Of a stretch of 64,000 bases of DNA, positions 53,147 through 63,981 are shown in pieces. The DNA lies in contig OW203993.1 in assembly GCA_934047225.1 (NCBI GenBank), positions 27,852,069-27,916,068 on the forward strand, read 5' to 3'. Below the pieces are notes generated by a model. That model was not told where the DNA came from and searched no databases. It was given only the letters and a program-made list of their open reading frames with translations. The translations under genes were made by a program, and so were the position numbers. How positions within the stretch are numbered: the stretch's first letter is position 1; each line of letters starts with the position of its first letter. The DNA comes from Ypsolopha sequella (lineage: Eukaryota > Arthropoda > Insecta > Lepidoptera > Ypsolophidae).

Positions 53147-54414
53147 GCTTGTGTAACTCCGGATATAGTTATATCTTCGGATATGTGTTCTGTCCTGGAG
53201 TTGTTTCCATGAAGTCGCTCCGGACAAATTTAGTATATCTCATATCCAGCCTAGAGCCTAGTCTCCCACGCATTAAGGTTAACTTTACTGTAAACTGTTT
53301 CAATCGCTTGTGACGCTTCGTATTACTTTTTTCAATATACTTCTCGCTCGGCACAATTTGCTTTTTTGATGGAAGACCATTTCTGTTCTGGTCACGCGTG
53401 AGTGGTTATATAGGAAGAAATGATATGTCATATTGTCAGATCGGAGTTGGAGCAGTTAAAATCCTACAACAGATGATGTGGTAACTCGGAGCGACATAAC
53501 TCCGCGGTGCGTCATTTCGGATATATATTATCTTTATTTTATATTATCTCTCTTTAAAGTAACTGTATATATCCTTCTTGAGCATCATCATCTGAAGCTT
53601 CTGTCCTGTCAATGCGCTAATATGATAGAATCTTAGCGTGAACATTATTGAATTTCATAAAGTTTGTCTATGAAGTTGCACTGTGTATCTGGCTGTATGG
53701 CCTATTGCCATAGTCTTAGGAGAAGGAAACACTTTTATGCACTAGAGTATAAAATGCAGTTTATGCCGCTTACACCTAGCACAAACAAGTATCGTTTCGA
53801 AAATCGAATTTTCTGGACCCCGTTACAAAATAACTAAAGCCAAGCCAGTACGCGCTTGAGAGTGTAGGTAAATAACTTGAGCGCTATCTATGGAGTGTCG
53901 GGGGTGGGGTATTAGTATGTGGCCAATTTTCTCGCTTCTGGCTTGATCGATTTGAATATGTTTTTTTATTCAAAGGGATTTAAAATAATAATTAAAACAA
54001 AATGTCTTTATTGCAGGCAATACAAAACCTATATGTAAAATTATATTAAATTGAGCTGAAAATAAAACCAGTACCTATAACTTGTATGGGTAGAATGACT
54101 ATAAGCAGATACATATATGAGTGGTTATGCGAAAAGGGACCTGTAGGATCTGAAACTACTTGGCAAATTAGAGCTTTCAGGAATACGTTTTAAAATTCGA
54201 TTTCTCTGGATAATTGCATCCATTCAGGTCCCTTTTCGCGTGACCACTCACATATATTTTGATATTATTGATTAACTTTTTGTAACCGCAGTCGCTTGTC
54301 TACGCTGCGTAATATGCGAGCGGTGCAATATGAGCGCTCTATGCGACTCCATGGAAACATCTCCGGGACAGGACACATATCCGAAGATATAACTATATCC
54401 GGAGTTACACAAGC
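53147..54414. mobile_element. Non-autonomous DNA element with 71-bp inverted ends
   Basis: The left end GCTTGTGTAACTCCGGATAT (53147) returns as the reverse complement at 54414. The arms are about 71 bp with some seven mismatches, ending GAAGTCGC on the left and GCGACTCC on the right. The 1.27-kb body has no transposase coding. It contains a smaller MITE (54113-54257). No clear target duplication was found. Confidence 0.75.
54113..54257. mobile_element. Small MITE of about 145 bp
   Basis: ATATATGAGTGGTTATGCGA at the left matches, in reverse complement, CGCGTGACCACTCACATATA at the right. The word AAAAGGGACCT is also mirrored. It sits inside the larger inverted-end element. Confidence 0.75.
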
Positions 54415-54738
54415 CTATTATGTTGTTGTTGTGTGTGGTTGAAAATAATTGTCGCGTTTAAAAGGCTTCCCTACATCGCCGCAGCCGATTCAGTTTGCGT
54501 CGGATGCAAAGTGTTATAAACGACCATTTCAAATGTCAAAACAAGCATCGATGCAACAATCGGGAATCGCAAATAATTTCTGATGCTCTCCGCGAGACAA
54601 ATGGTCAGCCAATAATCACCTCTGTCATATGGTAATAAGGTCTTTTAAGTTACGAGTATTTGTTATTTCGACAGGTTAAAATTGGTCGTTTATCACACAT
54701 CCATCGCCGCATCATGATTTGAATTTTGAATGAATGAA

Positions 54739-54919
54739 TTTTTTTTTTTAAATATACACTATAACAGCTTTTAAAGTTTTTTTAAACAATACAAGGATAC
54801 TGATAAATAAGATAAACAAATACAAGGATCCTTGTATTTGTTTATCTTATTTATCAGTATATTTATATTTTTTTTAAAAAACTTTAAAAGCTGTTATAGT
54901 GTATATTAAAAAAAAAAAA
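54739..54919. repeat. Near-perfect palindrome, arms of 90 bp
   Basis: Centred on GGATCC at 54826-54831, with no spacer. The arms read out through GTATTTGTTTATCTTATTTA and AAAGCTGTTATAGTGTATAT. A third, single arm copy lies at about 55155-55210. Zero-spacer palindromes are unstable in vivo and in cloning, so an assembly fold-back is possible. Confidence 0.85.
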
Positions 54920-55112
54920 ATTTATTCGCACCTGCGATATTATATATCATATTAAGTAAGAAGACATCAAGAGCTTCTACACGGCAAAAAACCAGGAAAG
55001 CACTACAGTTAATATTTTCTCCTTTTGATAACTGGTGGCTTCCTTGCAAGATAGGTCATGTACTTTTATTATATATATGTCAATGTCTATTTATTTTAAT
55101 TAAGATACTCAA

Positions 55113-55141
55113 CTGATGCCGGGTCCAGGTCGGACCCGAAA
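55113..55141 (+). ncRNA. Hammerhead-like motif, mutated core
   Basis: CTGATGC (consensus A replaced by C), then stem GGGTCC with loop AGGTC and GGACCC, then GAAATATATC. Stem II is perfect, so the fold was conserved, but the core change would stop cleavage. Confidence 0.35.
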
Positions 55142-55874
55142 TATATCTTGAGATTTCCTTGTATTTGTTTATCTTATTTATCAGTATATTTATATTTTTT
55201 TTTAAAAACTTTATATTTAATAACTATTTTACCACCGCTGCTGGCTAATTTTGTCCTTACTACCTGCTGGTAATGAGTGGTAGAAAGACTGGAGGTACTT
55301 ACCACCATCTTACTCGCAAACCCTCCCGAAGTTATTTTTGAAGTTATTTGGAGAAGAGTAAGAGGACAGCTCAGGCATAAAAACAGGTAGCACACCCTAC
55401 CTCGGTGGGACTGATTGATGGTGGGATATCCATCAAAAGGGTTTTGGCACTGCGCTCACCAACCCGCCTGGACAGTGTGTGAGTATGGGCATATCTTCCA
55501 ACATTTGCTCGGAAAGGCAGTGGACGAACGTAGGCTGATAGATGGATTGACTTGGTGGTAGGACAATAGGATTAGAAATTTACTGTCACAAATGAATGAA
55601 AGAAAAGAAGTTAGTTTATTCATCTGAATGGGTTATATTATCAGCTATTTAAAATTTTTCAAAAAACTCATAACTTAAACATCGGGGCAAAATATTATAT
55701 TATAAGCAGTCGGGCTAAATGTTTGGAAAGCCATATCTGAATCAGACTGGTTGGGAATTAGATGCTGGGGCTCGATATTTCAATATTTTTGTGGCAATTA
55801 TTGTGTATCATTTTCTTGATGAATATTTGAAATTGTGTAATGCAAGCAAGTTATATGTGTAATAATCTTTTCAG
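55142..55874. other. Region left of the THAP exon
   Basis: Contains the extra palindrome arm (55155-55210) and GC-mixed sequence at 55380-55560. No first THAP exon (with the C2CH cysteines) could be found here; it may lie further left, or be missing. Confidence 0.4.
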
Positions 55875-57227
55875 GAAATTTATTCCTCGATTCTCTTACA
55901 AATGAAGAGCTGCGTTGCCGGTTTATTTGTGCAGACCACTTTCCTCCATCAAGTGTTTACAAAGGAAACATAAGGAACCGATTGATTGGACCAGCAATTC
56001 CTATACATTTTCAACAGGGTGAATCTCTTGAAGAACCTTCGTCCTCTCATGCAGATGCACAAATAAAAATTGGTAAGTTCAACAAAGACAAAGATAGGTA
56101 CAGACTTTATTAAGCCGCCATCTAGATTGGGGTTAACGGTTAACTCATTTCAAATAAAAAAACATGAGAAATTGAAACATAAAGCAAGGACCCTGCACAA
56201 AAATTGCAACAAATATAACAAACATTGTTTTGGGACATGTTATTTATAGGGTTCCATACCCAAAGGTTCCGGGACCCTATTACTATATTACTAAGACTCC
56301 GCTGTCCACCTGTCTGTCCGTCTGTCACCAGGCTGTATCTCATGAACCGTGATAGTTAGACAGTTGAAATTTTCACAGATGATGTATTTCTGTTGCCACT
56401 ATAACAACAAATACTAAAAACAGAATCAAATAAATATTTAAGGGGGGCTTCCATACATCAGACATGACTTTTTTTGCTGTTTTTATAGATAATGGTACGG
56501 AACCCTTTGTGTGCGAGTTCGACTTGCATTTGGCCGGTTTTTTATAATTAAAGTTATTGACTAACTTAGCCTACACGGGCTAAAATATTGGACATAGGAC
56601 AGCTGTCAGAGGTAAAATAACTGTGAACGGTCTGTATGTATGCTCATGCCAAATTACAGCTCTCTAGCACTAAGCGTCTTTGAGCTCAGGTGGAAGGTCG
56701 GCTCTCTATTTGGAGCTATTCTGTCCAAAAAGTTGTGTATATTCATGAAGTGCTGTAAAGTTACTTGGTATTTTTTTATTTAATTTTTAATTGTCATTTT
56801 TCAGACGTACCCTCTCCAAAAGTACTAAAGGTGAAAACACCTAAAAAGTTTTATGCTAAGAGAAAGCGAACACCGAACACCGACAGGAGATAATACTGAA
56901 AGATCTTCACCAGTTTCAATGCTGTCAACACCGACTATCCACATATCCAGGCAGTGCCATTTTGAAGAACCAAAGAAGAGGTTTTCAAGAAAATGTTTAT
57001 TTGAAACCAAAGCCACCGATACTCCAAAAACAAAGCGTATGAAAGATAGTGCACGTAGCTTGATACGAAAAAATAGAGCTCTTCAAGCTCAAATTAGGAG
57101 GCTCAGAGCCAAGTGGGAACAAAATCAACACCTAATTGATATAAATGAAATTGAAAGTGATGTTGCCAAAACTTTAGTATTGATGCAAATGAGAAAAAAG
57201 GATGTAGGGTGTATCCCTTGGGGTTGA
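55875..57227 (+). pseudogene. THAP-domain gene, two exons visible
   Basis: Exon A (55875-56072) lies between TTTTCAG and GTAAGT. It encodes CRFICADHFPPSSV and NRLIGPAIPIHF, the second half of a THAP zinc finger (C-x2-H, then the A-x-P-x-x-F end). Exon B (56805-57227) follows TTTTTCAG and begins DVPSPKVLKVKTPKKFYAKR. After a one-base shift it has SRKCLFETKATDTPKTKR and a basic helix SARSLIRKNRALQAQIRRLR. THAP proteins bind DNA and include P-element transposase relatives. The first exon is not seen and the shift suggests decay, though sequencing error is possible. Confidence 0.55.
56232..56545 (+). repeat. Lepidopteran dispersed repeat in the THAP intron
   Basis: TAGGGTTCCATACCC...GGGACCCTATTA, then CTGTCTGTCCGTCTGTCACC, TGAAATTTTCACAGATGATG and GGTACGGAACCCTTTGTGTG. 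I recognise these words from an abundant non-coding repeat of moth and butterfly genomes. The starting GGGTTCC and ending GGAACCC are mirrored. Confidence 0.75.
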
Positions 57228-57538
57228 TATATAAATGATAAGTCTAGATGTCCACTATTGATTATATTGATTATATTGATAAGGTATTGATATTGATAAT
57301 TGATATGAGAGGTGAGAGCGCGTCCGTCGTGATGTAGGCTCAAACGTGAACTGAATGGTGGTAATTAGGTAAATCGCCGGTTGACGCGCTGTTTGATGAG
57401 TTAGCGATATTGTGCGGTGTACGTACCGTACATGCTCCCGCGCCAGAAAAAGACTAAGATTTTATGAGGTGAATGATAAGATGGCAGATGAAATTTATCT
57501 AAGTGACAAGGTGATAGACAATGATTAGTTATGTTGAT
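57228..57538 (-). other. Probable 3' UTR and LTR of the BEL/Pao element
   Basis: This lies between the end of env coding and the THAP exon. No coding. There is a polymorphic ATTGATTATATTGATTATAT run at about 57260-57300. The LTR ends cannot be set because the other LTR is outside the window and no clear purine tract is seen. Confidence 0.4.
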
Positions 57539-60300
57539 TTATAATATAGTGTCTCTAAAATTAAACCGTATCTTATTATCTACACTTGCACTTTGTGAGC
57601 GCGGTGGTTCGATCACTTTTAGCTCAATGGGTATATTTGCATTCGCGCACTGATTCGTACTTGCACTGATATCCCGAGAGTTCAATGTTGTTTCGTTAAC
57701 ACTATAAACGCTGCTGGGCCCCGTTGTCTCCGCTGCCGCTGCGTGTGTAGTCAGGCGCGCAGCATGGCGCGAGCGGCGCACGCGCCGTCGCCAGAACACC
57801 AACGCCGCTGCCGCACAGCTACCCGCCACCACGTAGATTGCAATGTAGTGATGGACATCATGATTTGAAAGCTCATCGACGTAGGGTCTTTCTGTCTTCA
57901 TCTTTTGCAAAGTAGTGTTATCGTTTTCCAACTTTCCTTCTAATTTACTGATAGGGATGGTCAAATTTATGATGTTATTGATGGAAGGAATCTCCTCTGC
58001 AATTATATCGGTTTGCGTATGTATTTCGCTGACTTGCTCCTTTTGTGACAGTACAATGAAGTCCTCGCCCTTGATGACGCAGCCATGTCTGAGACTGATA
58101 GTCCCCGCCTCGCTGAGTCGTTCTATCGACATTTGACCGTCGCATATTATGGTGATTAAGCATTTGTCACAACAACTGTATAAGTACGTATTCGTTTTAA
58201 CCAGCTATTGCCATTTGTTTGTACACAAACCTATTTTATAATGACATTCATTTTTTGTAGTTTGTTTGATACAAATGTCATTATCGGATTTTTTTGTATA
58301 AACTGGGGTATGAAGCTCACATAATTGAGTATTGGAGTCATATTCAATACATTGATGGAGGTCATTATCTGATATTGGTAGGTAAATATCTCTCTGTATG
58401 TTAATCGCTAGATGGTCTGCGATGGGAATAACGCTGATCATCTTTTTTCCGACATGTTGAGGTATGCTTATCATTCTATAAATGTTGTAGTTGTCTCTAC
58501 TTAGTAATGGAATTTTTATCTCAAATATTAAATAATTTTTCGTTACTCTTCCTTTCACCTTGAGTAAATGATATATTTTTGCTAGGTCTGTATGAAGATT
58601 GTTGATGGGCAATGTCAAGTCTTTTGATAATTGTCCAGAAATGATACTTAATTCGTCTCTCAGTTGATTGGGTGTTATGAGATGAATATCAAATTTCCCG
58701 TGATAGACGTCGGTTACGGTATCCAAAAGACTGTTTTGAATGTTTTTCAAATTATTCATGAGATTGTTGGCAATGACTGATGCTAAAGTAAACTCATTGA
58801 AGTTGATTTCGCTTTGTAAGTCCTTTTTCAAGCTGTTGGTCGCTTGTTCCAGTTGATTTAAATGTAGATTAAAAAGTTTGTACTGTTGATTCATGGTTGT
58901 TTCGACTCGTTTTAGCAGGTTATATTCCGCTTCCACGACTGATGTCTGATTCCGCCACAGAGATGCCAAATGTTTTTGATTTTGTGTAAGTAATTGAATG
59001 TCCTTTTCATACTGTTCCGCGAAGTGGTCGTCCAAGATACCGAATAGACTATTTGCTATGTAGCCCACTCCATTGATAAGTCCACGTCGTTGACGTAATC
59101 GTGCGCTTGCATCGAATTGCTGTCCTAGCAGATTGATATTATAATATTGCAACTCTGTATAGCTGTGACGTAGCTGTAAAAGGACTACGTCACATTGATT
59201 GTTTACTTTTATTCTTGAGCAAATGTTGTCTAAATGATTGATGTACTTGTTAAATAATATAGTGCTCTGGTAATAAGGTTGAAGATTGTAGTACACAATC
59301 AATTTCCAATCATCTTGAATTAAACGCATGCTGGATACCTTATCAAAATAGATACTTTGATTAGTACCGAATTTGAATATGTTATATGCTGCTCCGTTTA
59401 CACTGGATGTAAAGATGGTAATTAGCATTAAAACCATGGTGAGAAAATTGAATTTTTTGATAGGTCGTCGTCTTGTTTCTTGCGGTGGTCGCTGCGTCTC
59501 TTGATCATCAGTGGGTAGAAGTGACAGCTTTGTGATAGGCCTCTTCATGATACCACTTTTTGTTTTTATGGAAACGACTCTCACTAGTCCGTCGGTACCG
59601 GGATGTAGCTCGATGACCTTACCTAAGGCCCACTTTCCTGCCGGAAGGTTTGCTTCGTGAACCAAGACGATGTCATTTAGTTTGAAATTTGGTTGTGTTT
59701 TTTGCCATTTGCTCCTGGCTGATAGTTGTGTTAAATACTCTGACTTCCACCGTTTCCATATGTCATTGAAGATTTTTTGTGTGAGTTGCCATCTTGTACG
59801 TTGATCACGCTCTGTTTCAATGATGGTCATTACAGGTCCACTCGATAAGAAATGGGATGGAGTCAAGTAATCGAGGTCTTCAGGATCTTCAGATAATGTA
59901 CTGAGAGGTCGTGTATTCAAGCATGCTTCTAGTTGTGCCAGTACTGTAGAGAACTCTTCAAATGTGATTTTTTGCTCCCCGATGACTCTCTTGATATGGT
60001 GCTTGAGGGTCTTCACTGCGGCTTCCCAAAGGCTCCCACTACTAGGATTCAAAGGACACATGTGGTGCCATTGAATGCTCATCATACTGAGTTCCGATTG
60101 AAATTCGGAATGGTTAATCATTAATTCCATCATTTCTTTTTGTAGTACATTGCCTGCTCCGACAAAATTGGTGCCATTATCACTGTAAATGTGTCCTGGT
60201 GAACCACGTCTTGCTGACATTCGTCGGAGAGCTGCTAGAAATGCTGACGTCGTCAGATCGGATACCAGCTCGAAGTGTACCGCCTTTGTCACCATACAAA
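57539..60300 (-). pseudogene. BEL/Pao pol end (integrase) and F-type env in one frame
   Basis: The frame opens at about 60400 with integrase core sequence (GYIAVFVCMVTKAVHFELVS, IYSDNGTNFVGA, GSLWEAAVKTLKHHI) and its C-terminal domain. Without a stop it then enters a signal-peptide-like stretch (FLTMVLMLITIFTSSVNG) and an envelope of baculovirus F-protein type. A furin-like RQRR precedes the fusion-peptide-like GLINGVGYIANSLFGILD, followed by heptad-rich helices. An in-frame TAG lies at 58205-58207. The frame then goes on to a membrane anchor (YIAIYVVAGSCAAAALVF) and a basic cytoplasmic tail ending at 57539. The integrase HFGG-type motif reads NPSSGS. Roo-type BEL elements also have gag-pol-env in one frame. 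Confidence 0.85.
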
Positions 60301-63300
60301 CAAAAACAGCAATGTATCCTTTTGATGTCTTGCTACTTCGGGTCTTGTTAGCCTTGATTTCGACGAACCCCGTATATTTTTTAATCTCCCATTGACCCTT
60401 AACAATCCTTCTTGATCCAGGAAAGGATTTAGATTAAGTAATCTGCTTCTTGAATCGATGCATTTTTTCTGCTTTATGTGTTTAATTTCCTCTTCAAACG
60501 ATAACGTCTGCACATGTTTGATTATCATGCGTTTTGCTTTGCGTAATTCACCTATTGTCAGGTAGGGAAGCCTGCATGATTCACGTGTTACCATACGAAG
60601 AATCCATGCGAGTATGCGGACTGCTCGTGTCCAGTTACTATTCTTGCTGATGACGTCACTGATTATGTCGTCACTGGGGCTACGCGTTAATGTTGTGACG
60701 TTTGATTTGTTTACTTTCTTGATCTCTTGATCTGTGATACAAACCGGTTGTTTTTGGTTTTCGTCAAACGATAATAACAGAGATGGTCCTTGCCACCAAA
60801 TAGGGTGATGTTTTAACGTTTCGGCTGATATACCTCTGCTAGCACAATCCGCTGGATTTTCAGCAGATTTTACGTAGTGCCAATTTTCTGCTGGAATGAC
60901 TTCTGTTATTTGTTTCACCCTGTTGGCAACAAACGACTTCCACCTGTTAGGATCTCCTTGAAGCCATCCCAGCACAGCTGTAGAGTCCGACCAAGCAAAG
61001 GTCTTCAAATTATGTTTTGATAAACAAGTTTGTATTTTCTCGGTTAGCTTTGCTAATAAGTGGGCGGCGCTTAACTCCAACCGAGGTAAACTTAATTTTT
61101 TAACAGGCGATATCAAACGAGATTTTGCTGCAACTAAGACGATTGAGGTATTCTTATCTCCGTCGCTCTTGTCCTTGCTGATCTTGCAATAGATGACGCA
61201 CGCATACGCCTTTGTTGATGAATCGCAAAATCCGTGTAGTTGAATATCCTTGTTCTGGCTTATTTGCAGCCATCTAGGTATTTGAATATCATTGATAATT
61301 TCAATATCTGTTTTTATTCGATTCCACTCATTATTGATGTCGCTCGGCAAATTGTCGTCCCATTTAAGGTTTTCTATCAGCCAAGTCTTTTGAAATAAAA
61401 GCTTTAATTTTGTTGAAACTGGGGAAAGCCAACCTAACGGGTCATATATCTTTGATATATTAGATAGTAACTGACGCTTAGTTGTGCGAGTGCTTGATGT
61501 ATCTATTTTGATATTGTATCCAAAATTATCACTGGATGAAAACCAGCGTAATCCCAATGTTTTGGTGGATTCCTGATGTTTGAAATCGAATGCTTCTTCA
61601 GCATTATTTTGTGCTGTTTCAACGCCTTCTAACAATTCTGGCTTATTAGAAGACCATTTTCTTAAATTGAAGCCTCCTGATTGAAGTAGAGCTATTAAAT
61701 CTAGCTGTAATTTTCTTGCTGATGGTATGCTGTCACACCCGCTCAAAAGATCATCCATATAAAAATCTTCCTTTAAAGCCTGTATAGCTTGATTTGAATA
61801 ATTACGGCTTTCGTCACTTGCCAGTTTTTGAAGAGTCATCATAGCAAGGAATGGCGCTGATTTTGTGCCATACGTGACTGTCGTTAATTTATATTCTTGT
61901 AAGGGTTGATCTATGGAGTACCGCCATATGATTTTGTGGTACAGTTGATCATCAGGGTGGAGAAGGATTTGCCGGAACATCTTCTCGATATCCGCTGTAA
62001 ATGCAACTTGATGTGTTCTCCATTTCAGAATTAACTCAAATAAATCTTTTTGAAGATTAGGGCCTTGTTTCATGACGTCATTAAAAGTGCAACCTGATGA
62101 AGTTCGAGATGAGGCATTATACACAATCCTTAAAGACGTCGTTGTTGATTCTGGACGTTGCACACCGTGATGTGGTAAATAATTGCTTGGTGTTTCGTCA
62201 CGGGTTGTAGGACGCATGTGACCTAAATCTTCATACTCCTTCATAAACTCTCGATAGCGACGCGCCATATCTTCTTGTTGGTTGAACTTGCGTTCTATTT
62301 GTTTAAACTGTGCGACTGCTTTATATCTGGAATCTCCCAGTTGTTGTGCTGCATTTTCTTTCAATGGCAATCTGACGACATATCTTCCGTCGCGCTGTCT
62401 CGTTGTTGTTGCTTGATAAAACTCCAAGCATTCACAATCTTCTTGGGACATGCTGGAGTCCTCATTGATATCCTCTGTTGTCCAAAATCTTTTGATGTCT
62501 TCAAAATGGTTTGTGACAACGTTGCAGTTATATGATTTTATATTTCCACATAAAATCCACCCTAATCGGGTTTGTTGTGCAACAGGTAGGTACTGATTTT
62601 CCTTAATGATTCCGCTCAATATTATTGAGCTGTAAATATCCGCGCCAAACAAAATATCTACGGGGCGACTAAGATGAAAGTCTGGGTCGGCTAATTGAAT
62701 ATTCTTTATAAATGACCATGATGGTTTCGAAAATGATTGGTTAGGAAGGTTATTTACAAGGCTTTTCATGATAAAAACATCCGTAGTGAATTGATAATCA
62801 CTTTGATTTGATAAACATGATATTGTGAGTACGCCTTTGCAGGTATTTTCCTTCACGCCCACTCCGACAATAACACCTTTGCATCGCTGACGTGTTAGGC
62901 CTAATTTTTGGGCCGCAGTTTCGTGAATCAGGGAGGTCTGGCTCCCACCATCGATGATTGCACGCATCTGGTGATATGTTCCATCAGCTGCTTGAACCTT
63001 GAGAAGAGCAGTCACCAAAAGTACTTCTGATATGTTTTTTAAATCATTTTGGGCTACGTGACTTGCTTGTTTTTTGGAACTTTCCCCTGACCTGGAAAAT
63101 GCCTCGTGTAACAAAGTATTGTGCAATGAATTGCATTCTCGACAACGTTTTTCTGATACGCAAGCATTTCCGTAGTGGTTGTGCAAACAATTTGAGCAAT
63201 AATTAAATTTGCGAACACAATTCAATTTTTCTTTTGGTTGCAATTTCAGAAATCTTTCGCAATGAAATAATCCGTGCCAATTTTTGCAGAGTGGACATCC

Positions 63301-63981
63301 GGCCTTTGGGGTCAATTGCGTGTTATTGATTGAATTTTGATGAAAGTTATGATAATCTGAATCTTTACTGCTACTAAATGATTTAAAGAATTTATTATTC
63401 TTGGTGATTTTTGTACTCTCTTGATATTGAGATGATTTTTGGGGCTCTTTGCGTCTTGATGATGATTCTAAAGCCGTAAATTTGTTTTCTAAAAACTCTA
63501 GAAATTCATTCAGCGATGGTAAAGCCCGTGGATCTGACACTGATTGTATGTATTCTTCGTGTGTTTCAGAATCCAGTTTCTGTGATATTATGTATACCAC
63601 CAACGGGTCCCAGGTTGATGTATCGACACCTAGGTTGTTAATGGCATAAATACACTCCTTGGTGGTGTCATGTATTTTCTTGATGTTAGCTGCTGATTGC
63701 TGCTGCATGCTTGACAAATTCATGAGAGAACTTGCGTGTGACGAGAAGATCAGTTTGATATTATTATATCTGTGGCTGAGTATATCCCAGCAGGTTTTGT
63801 AGTTATCTGCGCTGATCTTTAGGTGTTGAACCAACTTCCCTGCTTCGTCCTTGAGTTTACTTTTCAGAAATTGCATCTTTTGTGCATCCGACAGAGATCT
63901 GTTACTGTGGATTGCTTCGATAAATAAATCTTTGAAAGATACCCAGTTTTGATAATTACCATAAAAATATGGTATGTCCAT
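60289..63981 (-). CDS. BEL/Pao gag-pol: gag, protease, reverse transcriptase, RNase H
   Basis: The 1,230-residue open frame begins with the DUF1759-type gag (IPYFYGNYQNWVSFKDLFIE); the same frame runs off the right window edge, so the true start is outside. Order: gag; Cys/His knuckles (CPLCKNWHGLFHC, CSNCLHNHYGNAC, CRECNSLH); protease IIDGGSQTSLIHE; RT with RIVYNASSRTSSGCTFND, VAFTADIEKMFRQILLHP and the catalytic FYMDDLLSGC; RNase H with HGFCDSSTKAYACVIY, FAWSDSTAVLGWLQ and ENPADCASRG. After GLLRVNGRLKN the frame jumps into core integrase in another frame. The H2C2 finger and the segment with the first catalytic Asp have been deleted. It is otherwise remarkably intact. Confidence 0.9.
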   Translation of the reverse strand: MDIPYFYGNYQNWVSFKDLFIEAIHSNRSLSDAQKMQFLKSKLKDEAGKLVQHLKISADNYKTCWDILSHRYNNIKLIFSSHASSLMNLSSMQQQSAANIKKIHDTTKECIYAINNLGVDTSTWDPLVVYIISQKLDSETHEEYIQSVSDPRALPSLNEFLEFLENKFTALESSSRRKEPQKSSQYQESTKITKNNKFFKSFSSSKDSDYHNFHQNSINNTQLTPKAGCPLCKNWHGLFHCERFLKLQPKEKLNCVRKFNYCSNCLHNHYGNACVSEKRCRECNSLHNTLLHEAFSRSGESSKKQASHVAQNDLKNISEVLLVTALLKVQAADGTYHQMRAIIDGGSQTSLIHETAAQKLGLTRQRCKGVIVGVGVKENTCKGVLTISCLSNQSDYQFTTDVFIMKSLVNNLPNQSFSKPSWSFIKNIQLADPDFHLSRPVDILFGADIYSSIILSGIIKENQYLPVAQQTRLGWILCGNIKSYNCNVVTNHFEDIKRFWTTEDINEDSSMSQEDCECLEFYQATTTRQRDGRYVVRLPLKENAAQQLGDSRYKAVAQFKQIERKFNQQEDMARRYREFMKEYEDLGHMRPTTRDETPSNYLPHHGVQRPESTTTSLRIVYNASSRTSSGCTFNDVMKQGPNLQKDLFELILKWRTHQVAFTADIEKMFRQILLHPDDQLYHKIIWRYSIDQPLQEYKLTTVTYGTKSAPFLAMMTLQKLASDESRNYSNQAIQALKEDFYMDDLLSGCDSIPSARKLQLDLIALLQSGGFNLRKWSSNKPELLEGVETAQNNAEEAFDFKHQESTKTLGLRWFSSSDNFGYNIKIDTSSTRTTKRQLLSNISKIYDPLGWLSPVSTKLKLLFQKTWLIENLKWDDNLPSDINNEWNRIKTDIEIINDIQIPRWLQISQNKDIQLHGFCDSSTKAYACVIYCKISKDKSDGDKNTSIVLVAAKSRLISPVKKLSLPRLELSAAHLLAKLTEKIQTCLSKHNLKTFAWSDSTAVLGWLQGDPNRWKSFVANRVKQITEVIPAENWHYVKSAENPADCASRGISAETLKHHPIWWQGPSLLLSFDENQKQPVCITDQEIKKVNKSNVTTLTRSPSDDIISDVISKNSNWTRAVRILAWILRMVTRESCRLPYLTIGELRKAKRMIIKHVQTLSFEEEIKHIKQKKCIDSRSRLLNLNPFLDQEGLLRVNGRLKNIRGSSKSRLTRPEVARHQKDTLLFLFVW

